From Pseudomonas kielensis (GTDB lineage: Bacteria > Pseudomonadota > Gammaproteobacteria > Pseudomonadales > Pseudomonadaceae), in contig NZ_JACMYG010000002.1 of NCBI RefSeq assembly GCF_014236655.1, positions 124,001 to 188,000 of the forward strand: 64,000 bases of DNA, given 5' to 3'. Positions within the stretch are counted from its first letter, which is position 1. Every line of letters begins with the position of its first letter. A model generated the notes under the pieces. That model was given only the letters and a program-made list of their open reading frames with translations. It did no database searches and was not told where the DNA came from. Positions 37,292-46,224 of this stretch are shown here, piece after piece. The translations under genes were made by a program, and so were the position numbers.

Positions 37292-38455
37292 ATGCAGCAG
37301 GTCCAGAGTGAAGGGGTCGTCAGTGCCATGTCCCAGGCCAGTGACGCGCAACAGGTGGCTCAGGAGTTGGCGCGGCAGTTGCTGCATCCGCACCTGGGGT
37401 TCGTGCTGTTTTTCTGTTCCGCCGAGTACGACCTGCAGGCGCTGGGCCAGGCCTTGCAGCAGGGCTTCGGCGGCATCCGCCTGGTGGGTTGCACCAGTGC
37501 CGGGGAAATCACTCCCCAGGGCTACGGCCGAAACTGCGTGACAGCGGTAGGCTTCGACCACCGGCACTTCTCCATTTCCACCGAACTGATCGACGAGATG
37601 GAGCACTTCAGCCTGATCGACGCCCAGCAGATGGTCGAGCGCCTGGTCAGCGGCTGTCGCAGCAACACCCTGGCGCCGATCAAGGGCAACAGTTTTGCCC
37701 TGACCCTGCTCGACGGGCTGTCCAGCCGCGAGGAGATGGTCCTTGCCGCCCTCAGTGCAGCCTTGGGCGACATCCCCCATTTCGGTGGCTCGGCCGGCGA
37801 CGACAATTACCTGACCCACACCCATGTGTACTTCGGCGGCGCGTTTCACAGCGGCGCGGCGGTGGTGGTGCTGGTCAACACCTGGCTCGACTTTGAAGTG
37901 TTCACCACCCACCACATCCTGCCGCGCGCGGAAAAGCTGGTGGTGACCGGTGCTGACAGCCCGTCCCGGCGGGTATTCGAACTCAACGCCGAGCCGGCCG
38001 CCGAGGAGTACGCCCGGCATATCGGCGTGCCGGTGGCCGAGCTCGATCACCGGATTTTTGCCGCCCACCCCTTGGCGGTGCGGATCAACGAGCAGTACTA
38101 CGTGCGGGCGATCCAGCAGGTACACCCGGACCTGAGCCTGAGTTTCTACTGCGCCGTGGAAAACGGCATCGTCCTCACCGCGATGACGCCGGGGCCGATG
38201 CTGCCGAACCTGGAGCGCCTGTTCGACGGCCTGCAGGAGCGCCTCGGCGAGCTGCTGTTGACCATCGGCTGTGACTGTTTCCTGCGGCGCCTGGAGCTGG
38301 AAGACAGCGGCAAGCTGGAGCAGATCGGCGGGTTTTTGCGGGACCAGCGGGTGATGGGTTTCAACACCTACGGAGAACAGTTCAATGGCATGCACATCAA
38401 CCAGACCTTTACCGGGGTTGCCATTGCCCGTGGCCGATCCCCAGCAAAACGTTGA
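37292..38455 (+). CDS. nosP: FIST-domain nitric oxide sensing protein NosP
   Basis: A 387-residue protein with FIST N (about 35-225) and FIST_C (about 226-365) domains. VGCTSAGEITPQGYG and FGGSAGDDN are typical. In P. aeruginosa the homologous NosP binds heme and NO and controls the hybrid kinase NahK, encoded next door as here. The ATG has a GGAGG ribosome site. It overlaps the kinase gene, consistent with coupled translation. The NO role is from family knowledge and synteny. Confidence 0.82.
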   Translation: MQQVQSEGVVSAMSQASDAQQVAQELARQLLHPHLGFVLFFCSAEYDLQALGQALQQGFGGIRLVGCTSAGEITPQGYGRNCVTAVGFDHRHFSISTELIDEMEHFSLIDAQQMVERLVSGCRSNTLAPIKGNSFALTLLDGLSSREEMVLAALSAALGDIPHFGGSAGDDNYLTHTHVYFGGAFHSGAAVVVLVNTWLDFEVFTTHHILPRAEKLVVTGADSPSRRVFELNAEPAAEEYARHIGVPVAELDHRIFAAHPLAVRINEQYYVRAIQQVHPDLSLSFYCAVENGIVLTAMTPGPMLPNLERLFDGLQERLGELLLTIGCDCFLRRLELEDSGKLEQIGGFLRDQRVMGFNTYGEQFNGMHINQTFTGVAIARGRSPAKR

Positions 38456-41018
38456 GCTGCTGGCGCAGATCGCCAGCTTGCAGCGCGACAACCAGAAGCT
38501 GGCGCGCATCAACAGTGCCTTGATCGAGCGCATCGAGTCCGGCGTCACCCGCGGCAACGACCCCTATGCGGCGTTCCAGCATTCGGTGGTGCTGGCCGAG
38601 CAGGTGCGTGAGCGGACCGATGCGCTGAACCAGGCGATGGCCGAGCTCAAGGCCGGCAATCACCTGCTCAGTGACGCGCGGCTGCGGGCCGAGACGGCGC
38701 ACCAGCACCTGATCGATGCCATCGAGAGCATTTCCGACGCCTTCGTGCTGTTCGACGCCGACCAGCGCATCGTCCTGTTCAACAGCCGCTTCAAGGCGTT
38801 CTGGAGCAACAGCCGGGTGCGGATCATCGCCGGCATGCGCCTTGGCGAGGTCAAGCGCCTGATGACCGGGACCGGGCTGTTTACCGAAGAGCCCCGGGGC
38901 AGCGCCGACGAAAGCCTGCTGTACCGCCTGCAAAACGGGCGCTGGCTGCAGGTCAGCGAGCGGCCGACCCAGGAGGGCGGGCGGGTGATCCTGTTCACCG
39001 ACATCACCGAGGTCAAGCAAAGCGAGACCGTGCGCCGTGAGCAAGCGGTGGCGCAGAAATCCCATTTGCTGCAACGGGCGGTGGACAACCTGTCCCAAGG
39101 GGTGGCGATGGTCAACGCCGAGGGTGTGCTGGAGCTGTGGAACCGGCGCTTTCTGGAACTCAGCGGGCTGGCCCCGGTGGCCGCCCATCGACCGTTCAGC
39201 GAGGTCATCGGCGACAGCGAGTTGCAGCTGCTGACCCCCGCCAGTCGCGACGCCAACGGCCGCCCCGTGCAGGAGTGCGAACAGCGCCTGTACGATGGCC
39301 GGGTCCTGGAGATCCGCACCCATCCGTTGCCCACCGGCGGTTTCGTCAACACCTTCACCGACATCACCGAGCGCTACCAGCACGCCGAAGCGCTGAGTGA
39401 AAGCGAGCGCTGGATCCGCCTGATCACCGACCACGTGCCGGCCTTGATCGCCTACCTCAATGCCGACCTGGTCTACGAATTCACCAACAAGGTCTACGAA
39501 GAGTGGTACTGCTGGCCGCGCGGGGTGATGCTCGGCCAGAGCCTGCGCGAGGTCCACAGCGAGCAGCACTATCAACGCCTGGAAGCCTATGTGGCGCGGG
39601 CGCTGGCGGGTGAGAGCGTGACGTTCGAGTTTGCCGAGACCAACATCAACAATCAGGAGCGCTACATGCTGCGCTCCTACGTACCCAACCGCCTGGCCAG
39701 CGGCGAGGTGGTGGGGATCTTTGTGCTGATCCGCGACATCACCGAGCGCCGGCGCACCGCCGAGGCCCTGCACCAGGCCTATCAGAACCTTGAGTTGCGG
39801 GTGCGCGAGCGCACCACGGAGCTGACCACCCTCAACAATCAACTGCGCAGCGAGATCGACGAGCGCCGGCGCGTCGAATCGCGGCTGCGCGAGGCCAAGC
39901 TGGAAGCCGAGCGGGCCAACCTGTCGAAAACCAAGTTTCTCGCCGCCGTCAGCCATGACCTGCTGCAACCGCTGAACGCTGCCCGCCTGTTTACCGGGGC
40001 CTTGCTTGAGCGTCGCGAGCCCCAGGCCAACGAAGTGCTGGTGCGTAATGTCAGCAACTCCCTGGAGGACGTGGAAAACCTGCTGGGCACCCTGGTCGAT
40101 ATTTCCAAGCTGGATGCCGGGGTGATCACCGCCGATATCGCCCCGTTCGCCTTGAGCGAGCTGCTCGAGAACCTCGCCGCGGAGTACACCCAGGTGGCCC
40201 GCAGCGAGGGCCTGGAACTGCACTTCGTGGCCTGTTCGGCCTTGGTGCGCAGCGATATCCAGTTGCTGGCGCGGATCCTGCGCAATCTGCTGAGCAATGC
40301 CATTCGCTACACCTACAGCGGCCGCGTGGTGCTGGGGTGCCGGCGTCAGCACCAGCGGTTGTCGATCGAAGTCTGGGACAGCGGCATGGGCATCGCCGAA
40401 GACCGCCTGGAAGAAATTTTCCAGGAGTTCAAGCGCGGAGACGTGCAGCGCCCCGATCAGGACCGAGGCCTGGGCCTGGGCTTGGCAATCGTGGAGAAAA
40501 TCGCCGGGATCCTCGGGCACCGGATCCATGTGCGTTCCTGGCCGGGTCGCGGTTCGGTGTTTTCCGTGGAAGTGCCCCTCAGCGCCACCGCGCCCAAGGC
40601 CCTGCCAAGCCTGGTCATCAGTGAGCCGATGCTTGAGCGCCTGCGTGGCGCGCGGGTATGGGTGCTGGATAACGACGCGGCGATCTGCGCCGGCATGCGC
40701 ACCCTGCTCGAAGGCTGGGGCTGCCGGGTGGTGACCGCGTTGTCCGAGCAGGACCTGGCACGCCAGGTGGACAACTACCACGCCGAGGCCGACCTGCTGA
40801 TCGCCGACTATCATCTGGACGACGAGCAGAATGGTGTGGACGCCGTGGCCCGGATCAACGCCCGGCGCGCCTGTGCGATTCCCGCGATGATGATCACCGC
40901 CAACTACAGCAATGAACTCAAGCAGCAGATCCGCGAGCTGGGCCATACCCTGATGCACAAGCCGGTGCGGCCGATGAAGCTGAAGACCGCGATGAGTCAT
41001 TTGCTCGGCCGGCTGTAG
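38430..41018 (+). CDS. nahK: PAS-containing hybrid sensor histidine kinase NahK (ErcS'-like)
   Basis: An 862-residue soluble hybrid kinase. Three PAS-like modules (about 85-200, 210-315, 325-450), a coiled coil (about 450-500), HisKA with H509 in VSHDLLQPLNA, a HATPase (GLGLGLAIVEK) and a C-terminal receiver with D793 are visible. There is no transmembrane segment. I place the start at a GTG (38430) inside the nosP end because homologues begin at this point; an in-frame ATG at 38385 is the alternative. Known NahK feeds the HptB/Gac-Rsm network and is inhibited by NO-bound NosP, influencing biofilm. Confidence 0.85.
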   Translation: MADPQQNVELLAQIASLQRDNQKLARINSALIERIESGVTRGNDPYAAFQHSVVLAEQVRERTDALNQAMAELKAGNHLLSDARLRAETAHQHLIDAIESISDAFVLFDADQRIVLFNSRFKAFWSNSRVRIIAGMRLGEVKRLMTGTGLFTEEPRGSADESLLYRLQNGRWLQVSERPTQEGGRVILFTDITEVKQSETVRREQAVAQKSHLLQRAVDNLSQGVAMVNAEGVLELWNRRFLELSGLAPVAAHRPFSEVIGDSELQLLTPASRDANGRPVQECEQRLYDGRVLEIRTHPLPTGGFVNTFTDITERYQHAEALSESERWIRLITDHVPALIAYLNADLVYEFTNKVYEEWYCWPRGVMLGQSLREVHSEQHYQRLEAYVARALAGESVTFEFAETNINNQERYMLRSYVPNRLASGEVVGIFVLIRDITERRRTAEALHQAYQNLELRVRERTTELTTLNNQLRSEIDERRRVESRLREAKLEAERANLSKTKFLAAVSHDLLQPLNAARLFTGALLERREPQANEVLVRNVSNSLEDVENLLGTLVDISKLDAGVITADIAPFALSELLENLAAEYTQVARSEGLELHFVACSALVRSDIQLLARILRNLLSNAIRYTYSGRVVLGCRRQHQRLSIEVWDSGMGIAEDRLEEIFQEFKRGDVQRPDQDRGLGLGLAIVEKIAGILGHRIHVRSWPGRGSVFSVEVPLSATAPKALPSLVISEPMLERLRGARVWVLDNDAAICAGMRTLLEGWGCRVVTALSEQDLARQVDNYHAEADLLIADYHLDDEQNGVDAVARINARRACAIPAMMITANYSNELKQQIRELGHTLMHKPVRPMKLKTAMSHLLGRL

Positions 41019-41059
41019 GCCGTGGCTCCGGCGTCTTGGGGTAAGCGACGCCTACCATT

Positions 41060-41083
41060 GTAGGAGCGGGCGCTCGCTCCTAC
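41060..41083 (+). terminator. REP-like hairpin after nahK
   Basis: GTAGGAGCG (41060-41068) and CGCTCCTAC (41075-41083) form a perfect 9-bp stem with a 6-base loop, 41 bases after the nahK stop. No strong T run follows. Confidence 0.55.
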
Positions 41084-41208
41084 GCGCTTAACCGATCTGC
41101 AGAAAAGCCTGCGGCTAACCCCCGGCTGTTCGTGCCCATGCAAAACCCGGCTGTGGCGGGTATCCTTGCCACGCGAGGTTACACGTCTGAATTGGGGAGC
41201 ACGCAAAC

Positions 41209-41955
41209 ATGGATAAAGTCATCGTCATCACCGGTGGCGGTCGCGGTATTGGCGCGGCCACGGCGTTACTGGCCGCAGCGCAGGGGTATCGCATCTGCAT
41301 CAACTACCAGGCGGACGAAGAGGCGGCCCATCAGGTCCTGGCCCAGGTCCGTGCCCTGGGGGCCCAGGCGATCGCGGTGCGTGCCGATGTCAGCATAGAA
41401 GACGAAGTGATCAGCCTGTTCCAGCGCGTGGACAATGAACTGGGGCGGGTCACCGCGCTGGTCAACAACGCCGGCACGGTCGGGCACAAGTCCCGCGTCG
41501 AGGACATGTCCGAGTTTCGCATCCTGAAAATCCTGAAGACCAACGTCCTGGCGCCGATGCTCTGCGCCAAGCACGCGCTGCTGCGCATGTCGCCCAAACA
41601 TGGCGGGCAGGGCGGCAGCATCGTCAACGTCTCGTCGGTCGCCTCGCGCCTCGGCTCTCCGGGGGAATACGTCGACTACGCCGCCTCCAAAGGGGCGCTG
41701 GATTCCTTCACCATCGGCCTGTCCAAGGAAGTTGCCGGCGAAGGCATCCGGGTCAACGTGGTGCGTCCCGGCTACATCTACACCGACTTCCATGCCCTGA
41801 GCGGCGACCCGGACCGGGTCAGCAAGCTCGAATCAGGCATTCCCATGGCCCGTGGCGGGCGTCCCGACGAAGTGGCCGAGGCCATTATCTGGCTGCTTTC
41901 GGACAAGGCATCCTATGCCGTCGGGACCTTCATCGACGTGGCGGGTGGGCGCTAG
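41209..41955 (+). CDS. SDR family NAD(P)-dependent oxidoreductase
   Basis: A 248-residue classical short-chain dehydrogenase. TGGGRGIGAA binds the dinucleotide, NNAG is present, NVSSVASR carries the catalytic Ser, and YAASK the catalytic Tyr and Lys. The PGYIYTDFHA segment follows. It resembles glucose-1-dehydrogenase/FabG-like members, but the substrate is unknown. Its last four bases overlap the 3' end of the convergent MocR-type gene. Confidence 0.88.
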   Translation: MDKVIVITGGGRGIGAATALLAAAQGYRICINYQADEEAAHQVLAQVRALGAQAIAVRADVSIEDEVISLFQRVDNELGRVTALVNNAGTVGHKSRVEDMSEFRILKILKTNVLAPMLCAKHALLRMSPKHGGQGGSIVNVSSVASRLGSPGEYVDYAASKGALDSFTIGLSKEVAGEGIRVNVVRPGYIYTDFHALSGDPDRVSKLESGIPMARGGRPDEVAEAIIWLLSDKASYAVGTFIDVAGGR

Positions 41956-43382
41956 AACGAGCGCACGATGCGGCCCAGGGTCTCCATGGCCTTTTCCGTG
42001 TCCTCGGTCCAGGGGCTGCCGTAGTTGAGGCGGATGCAGTTGCGAAAGCGCCGGGTCGGGGAAAAGATCGGCCCCGGCGCGATGCTGATGCCCTGGGCCA
42101 GGGCCATCTGGAACAACTTCAACGAGTCCATCTGCTCCGGCAACTCCAGCCACAGGAAGTAACCGCCGGCCGGTTGGCTGACGCGGGTCTGCGCCGGAAA
42201 GTAGCGGGCGATCGCCGCCAGCATGGCGCTTTGCTGTTCTTCCAGGGCATACCGCAACTTGCGCAGGTGGCGGTCGTAGCCGCCGTGCTGCAGGTAATCG
42301 GCGATCGCTGCCTGGGCCGGCATCGAGGCGCACAGCGAGGTCATCAGCTTCAGCCGCTCGATCTTCTGCGCGTAGCGTCCGGCGGCCACCCAGCCAATGC
42401 GGTAGCCGGGGGCCAGGCTCTTGGCGAACGAACCGCAGTGCATCACCAGGCCTTCGGTGTCGAAGGCCTTGGCCGGTTTCGGCGCTTGCTGGCCGTAGTA
42501 CAGCTCGGCGTAGACGTCGTCTTCGATCAAGGGCACCTGATGACGGCGCAGCAACTCCACCAGTTCCTGTTTCTTGGCCTCGGGCATGGTGGCGCCCATG
42601 GGGTTCTGGAAGCTGGTCATGCACCAGCAGGCCTTGATCGGGTGGCGTTCGAGGGTTTGCGCCAGTACCCCAAGGTCGATGCCATCACGCGGGTGCACCG
42701 GGATTTCCACAGCCTTGAGCTTGAGTCGTTCGAGCACTTGCAGGCTGGCATAGAAAGCCGGGGCCTCGATGGCCACCAGGTCGCCGGGTTCGGTGACGGC
42801 TTGTAGGCAGAGGTTGAGGGCTTCCAGCGCGCCGTTGGTGATCAGCAGTTCTTCCATGGGCAGCATCAGCCCGCCGACCATGTAACGCAGGGCGATCTGC
42901 CGGCGCAGTTGTGGGTTGCCCGGCGACATGTCGGTGACCACCATGCGCGGGTCCATCTCGCGGCTGGCACTGGCCAGCGAACGGGCCAGGCGTTGCAGCG
43001 GAAACAGGGTCGGGCTGGGGAACGCCGAGCCGAACGGCACGGTGTGCGGGTCCTTGATCGAGTCCAGTACCGAGAACACCAGTTCGCTGACGTCAACTTC
43101 GGTGGACTCGTTGACCTGGCTGCTGATCACCGGCTCGGAAAACGGGCTGGGGGCGTGGGTGTTGACGAAGTAGCCGGAGCGCGGCCTGGCGCGGATCAGG
43201 CCCCGGCGCTCCAGCAGGTAGTAGGCCTGGAACACCGTGGACGGGCTGACCCCGTACGTCTGGCTGGCATAACGCACCGAGGGCACCCGCTGGCCGGGGC
43301 CCAGGACGCCTGAGCGGATCAGCTCGGCAATGTCGTCAGCGAATTTTTCGTAGCGTTTCATCGAAAGCCCGATAGATGTCAT
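41952..43382 (-). CDS. MocR-type regulator: GntR helix-turn-helix fused to a class I aminotransferase domain
   Basis: A 476-residue fusion. A GntR winged helix (about 8-75; VPSVRYASQTYGVSPSTVFQAYYLLERRGL) is joined to an aminotransferase-like fold (about 110-470). The PLP lysine is in GSFAKSLAPGYRIGW, and an SFQNPMG loop is visible. MocR proteins are PLP-dependent regulators, not free enzymes. It ends convergently against the SDR gene. An in-frame ATG at 43361 is an alternative start. Confidence 0.87.
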   Translation of the reverse strand: MTSIGLSMKRYEKFADDIAELIRSGVLGPGQRVPSVRYASQTYGVSPSTVFQAYYLLERRGLIRARPRSGYFVNTHAPSPFSEPVISSQVNESTEVDVSELVFSVLDSIKDPHTVPFGSAFPSPTLFPLQRLARSLASASREMDPRMVVTDMSPGNPQLRRQIALRYMVGGLMLPMEELLITNGALEALNLCLQAVTEPGDLVAIEAPAFYASLQVLERLKLKAVEIPVHPRDGIDLGVLAQTLERHPIKACWCMTSFQNPMGATMPEAKKQELVELLRRHQVPLIEDDVYAELYYGQQAPKPAKAFDTEGLVMHCGSFAKSLAPGYRIGWVAAGRYAQKIERLKLMTSLCASMPAQAAIADYLQHGGYDRHLRKLRYALEEQQSAMLAAIARYFPAQTRVSQPAGGYFLWLELPEQMDSLKLFQMALAQGISIAPGPIFSPTRRFRNCIRLNYGSPWTEDTEKAMETLGRIVRSF

Positions 43383-43405
43383 TCAGAAAAATCGAGGTGA
43401 GTGTG

Positions 43406-43467
43406 TCGCGAGCGGGCTCGCTCCCACAGGTATTGCACTGTTCCTGTGGGAGAGGGGCTGCTCGCGA
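43406..43467. repeat. Inverted REP pair between the MocR-type gene and ccoG
   Basis: Units TCGCGAGCGGGCTCGCTCCC (43406 onward) and CCTGTGGGAGAGGGGCTGC (43443 onward) face each other, with the second degenerate. Probable REP doublet; may help terminate ccoG transcription. Confidence 0.65.
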
Positions 43468-43490
43468 TGACAGCACCGCAGTGTAAAGGC

Positions 43491-44903
43491 TCAGCGGTTC
43501 ATCGGTGCAACAAAGCGGCTCTTCGCCACGCTGTAGACCTGTGGCTCGTCGCTGTCGCTGACCTTGAAGCTCAGGGTCTGCGAACTGCTGGCGGGCTTGT
43601 CGGTGGTCATGGCGACCGACACCGGCACATCGAGAATCTCCCCGGGCGCCAGGCTCAGCTCGGTCTTGCCCTGCAATTGGAAACCCTCGCCATCCACCAG
43701 TGACAGGCGATAGTCCTGGCGCTGCTGGGTCTTGTTGATGACCTTGAGGCTGTAGATGTTTTCGATCTGGCCCTGGCTGTTTTCGCGGAACAGGCCACGG
43801 TCCTTGCTCACGTCCAGGGACACCATCGGCCGTTCCATCAAGGCCAGCACCAGGGCGCCGATCATCACCAGCAGCACTGCGGTGTAGCCGATCAGGCGCG
43901 GACGCAGCAGGCGGGTCTTGCCACCTTGCAGTTGGTGCTCGGAGGTGTAGCTGATCAGGCCCCGGGCGTAGCCCATCTTGTCCATGATCGAGTCACAGGC
44001 GTCGATGCAGGCGGCGCAGCCGATGCACTCCATCTGCAAGCCGTCACGGATGTCGATCCCGGTGGGGCAGACCTGCACGCACAACTGGCAGTCGATGCAG
44101 TCGCCCAGGCCCACCTCGGCCGGCTTCACCTCACGCTTGCGCGGGCCACGGTGTTCGCCACGGGCCGTGTCGTAGGAGATGGTCAGGGTGTCCTTGTCGA
44201 ACATCACACTCTGGAACCGTGCGTAGGGGCACATGTGCATGCACACCGCTTCGCGCAGCCAACCGGCGTTGATGTAAGTGGCGGCGGTGAAAAACAGCAC
44301 CCAGAACAGGCTGACGCCGCCCATCTGCCAGGTCAGCAGCTCTTCGGCCAGTGGCCGGATTGGCGTGAAGTAACCGACAAAGGTCAGGCCGGTCAGCACG
44401 CTGATCGCCAGCCACAGGGTGTGCTTGGCCGAGCGACGCAGCAGTTTTTCCAGGGTCCAGGGCGCGGCTTGCAGCTTGATCCGCTGGTTGCGTTCGCCCT
44501 CGGTGACTTTTTCACACCACATGAACAGCCAGGTGAACGAGCTCTGCGGGCAGGTGTAGCCACACCAGACGCGCCCGGCAAACACGGTGATCGCGAACAG
44601 GCCGAAAGCGCAGATGATCAACAAGGCCGAGAGCAGGATGAAATCCTGGGGCCAGAAGGTCGCGCCGAAGATGTGGAATTTGCTTTGCGCCAGGTCCCAG
44701 AGCACGGCCTGGCGGCCACCCCAGTTCAGCCACACGGTGCCAAAAAACGCCAGAAACAGAAAACCCGCACCACTGACACGCAAGGTGCGGAACAAGCCGG
44801 TGAAGCTACGGGTGTGGATCTGGTTGTCGCTGGATTTGGCCTTCATCTTTGAACGCGAAGGCTCGAATGTTTCTACTAATCGGACGGGGATTTTTTCGCT
44901 CAT
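43491..44903 (-). CDS. ccoG: Cytochrome c oxidase accessory protein CcoG (FixG/RdxA family)
   Basis: A 470-residue membrane iron-sulfur protein. About five helices are visible, with an FAGRVWCGYTCPQSSF cysteine motif early on. Two 4Fe-4S sites follow (CIDCQLCVQVCP and CIGCAACIDACD), and a C-terminal periplasmic Ig-like tail ends the protein. CcoG helps supply copper to cbb3 oxidase by reducing Cu(II). The start at 44903 (MSEKIPVRLVE) is the typical one. It stands alone here, away from ccoNOPQ and ccoIS. An Anr-like site lies upstream. Confidence 0.9.
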   Translation of the reverse strand: MSEKIPVRLVETFEPSRSKMKAKSSDNQIHTRSFTGLFRTLRVSGAGFLFLAFFGTVWLNWGGRQAVLWDLAQSKFHIFGATFWPQDFILLSALLIICAFGLFAITVFAGRVWCGYTCPQSSFTWLFMWCEKVTEGERNQRIKLQAAPWTLEKLLRRSAKHTLWLAISVLTGLTFVGYFTPIRPLAEELLTWQMGGVSLFWVLFFTAATYINAGWLREAVCMHMCPYARFQSVMFDKDTLTISYDTARGEHRGPRKREVKPAEVGLGDCIDCQLCVQVCPTGIDIRDGLQMECIGCAACIDACDSIMDKMGYARGLISYTSEHQLQGGKTRLLRPRLIGYTAVLLVMIGALVLALMERPMVSLDVSKDRGLFRENSQGQIENIYSLKVINKTQQRQDYRLSLVDGEGFQLQGKTELSLAPGEILDVPVSVAMTTDKPASSSQTLSFKVSDSDEPQVYSVAKSRFVAPMNR

Positions 44904-45084
44904 GGTCTTTCGCTCATCAGCCTCCATCAGGCCAATGAACTATGCGCGGGCAACTGTTTGCATAACAGACTCAGGTATTGGATTAAAAAGCGGATCAGAT
45001 GCGCCGCTGAGCCGCCCCTGCGACAACTTGATGCACCCCGCCGGGCGTGGCGCAGGTGCCTATCCCAGGCGCCTGGCGGGGGGC

Positions 45085-45098
45085 TTGATAGCGATCAG
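45085..45098. promoter_or_regulatory. Anr/FNR-like site TTGAT-AGCG-ATCAG
   Basis: Nine of ten defined positions match the TTGAT-N4-ATCAA box. It lies 182 bases upstream of the ccoG start and just beyond the DUF3203 gene. Oxygen control of a cbb3 assembly gene is biologically sensible, but the distance is long. Confidence 0.35.
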
Positions 45099-45332
45099 TC
45101 AAATCACCGAATCACTGTCGGTGACCTTCAAGTGCCGCCGCCCATCGACCGCACCTGCTACGGTCAATGCGTCGGCTTCTGCTTCGGTGATGTACACGCG
45201 CTGACCGTCCAGGTCCACGGCTGACATCGACTTTTCACTGTCGGTGAGGATGGTCACGTCGGCGGCCAGGCGGATCTCTTCGCCGCTTTCGGTGATGAAA
45301 AAGCAGGTCTGGTTTTCGATGCGCACGCTCAT
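45099..45332 (-). CDS. DUF3203 family small protein
   Basis: A 77-residue soluble protein resembling the Pseudomonas-restricted DUF3203 family (conserved TDSEKSMSAVDLDGQRVYITEAEAD-type segment across about residues 31-55 and a TDSDS tail). Function unknown. I chose the ATG at 45332 (MSVRIENQT). It may be co-transcribed with ccoG, 195 bases downstream. Confidence 0.65.
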   Translation of the reverse strand: MSVRIENQTCFFITESGEEIRLAADVTILTDSEKSMSAVDLDGQRVYITEAEADALTVAGAVDGRRHLKVTDSDSVI

Positions 45333-45453
45333 GGGGCTCTCCACTGTTTACGGGGCTTTCACGTTAGGGGCCTGGGGCCGCCCATCGTTCGCTGCAACCG
45401 ATTAGCGGTCAGCGCGGTCCATGTCTTATCAACCTTCTTTTCAGGACTGCCTC

Positions 45454-45954
45454 ATGGACGCTTGGTGGCATGAAGTCTGGATCACCCTGCAAGCGGAGTT
45501 CGCCGACATCGGCGACGCGTCGCAGTTGACGCGCATCACCGTGCGCTTGCTGATCGCCGCGTTGTTGGGGGCGATCCTGGGGTTTGAACGCGAGCAAAAG
45601 GGCAAGGCCGCCGGGGTGCGCACCCACATGCTGGTGGCCATGGGTGCGGCCCTGTTTGTGTTGGTGCCGCAGATGTCCGGGGCCCAGGCCGATGCCATGA
45701 GCCGAGTGGTGCAGGGGGTGATTGCCGGGATCGGTTTTCTCGGCGCCGGGACCATTCTCAAGGGCAAGGACGGCGACGACAGCCACGTCAAGGGCCTGAC
45801 CACCGCCGCCGGCCTGTGGATGACCGCCGCCATCGGCGTCGCCGCCGGCATGGGCCGCGAGTCGACGGCGGTGCTCAGCACCTTGCTGGCCTTGGCGGTG
45901 TTCAGCGTGATGCCGTGGATCGTCAACCGGTTCGATAAGGACAAAGAACCGTAG
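45454..45954 (+). CDS. MgtC/SapB family membrane protein
   Basis: A 166-residue protein with about four hydrophobic helices and the family motif LLGAILGFEREQKGKAAGVRTH, then FLGAGTILK and GLTTAAGLWMTAAIGVAAG. It lacks the C-terminal ACT-like extension of virulence MgtC proteins, so it is the short MgtC/SapB type of unknown role. The ATG at 45454 has an AGGA site; an in-frame ATG at 45421 is possible. Confidence 0.85.
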   Translation: MDAWWHEVWITLQAEFADIGDASQLTRITVRLLIAALLGAILGFEREQKGKAAGVRTHMLVAMGAALFVLVPQMSGAQADAMSRVVQGVIAGIGFLGAGTILKGKDGDDSHVKGLTTAAGLWMTAAIGVAAGMGRESTAVLSTLLALAVFSVMPWIVNRFDKDKEP

Positions 45955-45964
45955 GGACAGATTT

Positions 45965-46132
45965 TTATGCCGGGCCGACAATCACCGGCGGCATCGGCTT
46001 CGGTGGCTCTTCCCGCGGTGGCGGGTTGGTGCCAGGCGGGTCCTGCTCGGGAACGGGCTGCGGATCGGTCTCGGGGATCACCGGATGATCGATGTTCGGG
46101 TCCGGGGTTTCTCCTGGGAAGGGAGTGGTCAT
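45965..46132 (-). CDS. Small proline-rich protein
   Basis: A 55-residue hydrophilic protein made mostly of Pro, Glu, Asp and Thr (TPFPGETPDPN, DPQPVPEQDPPG). It is likely disordered and has no known function; similar small proteins are common in Pseudomonas. The ATG at 46132 has a good GGAGGT site 8 bases upstream. Its 5' region is imperfectly repeated at 51360-51400, on the far side of the microcin-like island, which suggests this gene is the insertion locus. Confidence 0.65.
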   Translation of the reverse strand: MTTPFPGETPDPNIDHPVIPETDPQPVPEQDPPGTNPPPREEPPKPMPPVIVGPA

Positions 46133-46143
46133 CGGTCTAACCT

Positions 46144-46184
46144 CCAGTGGCACGTGGCGTGGGTCCTGCTTATGTGGGTTGACC
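46144..46184. repeat. Left copy of the imperfect direct repeat flanking the microcin-like island
   Basis: 41 bases matching 51360-51400 at 34 positions in the same orientation, with no gaps. Weaker similarity continues on both sides, over the ribosome site of the proline-rich gene and up to about 46209, 16 bases from the end of the ABC ATPase gene. Confidence 0.65.
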
Positions 46185-46224
46185 TCCCGCGTGTGGATTT
46201 GATTCCAGGCATCGAGCGCAACGG

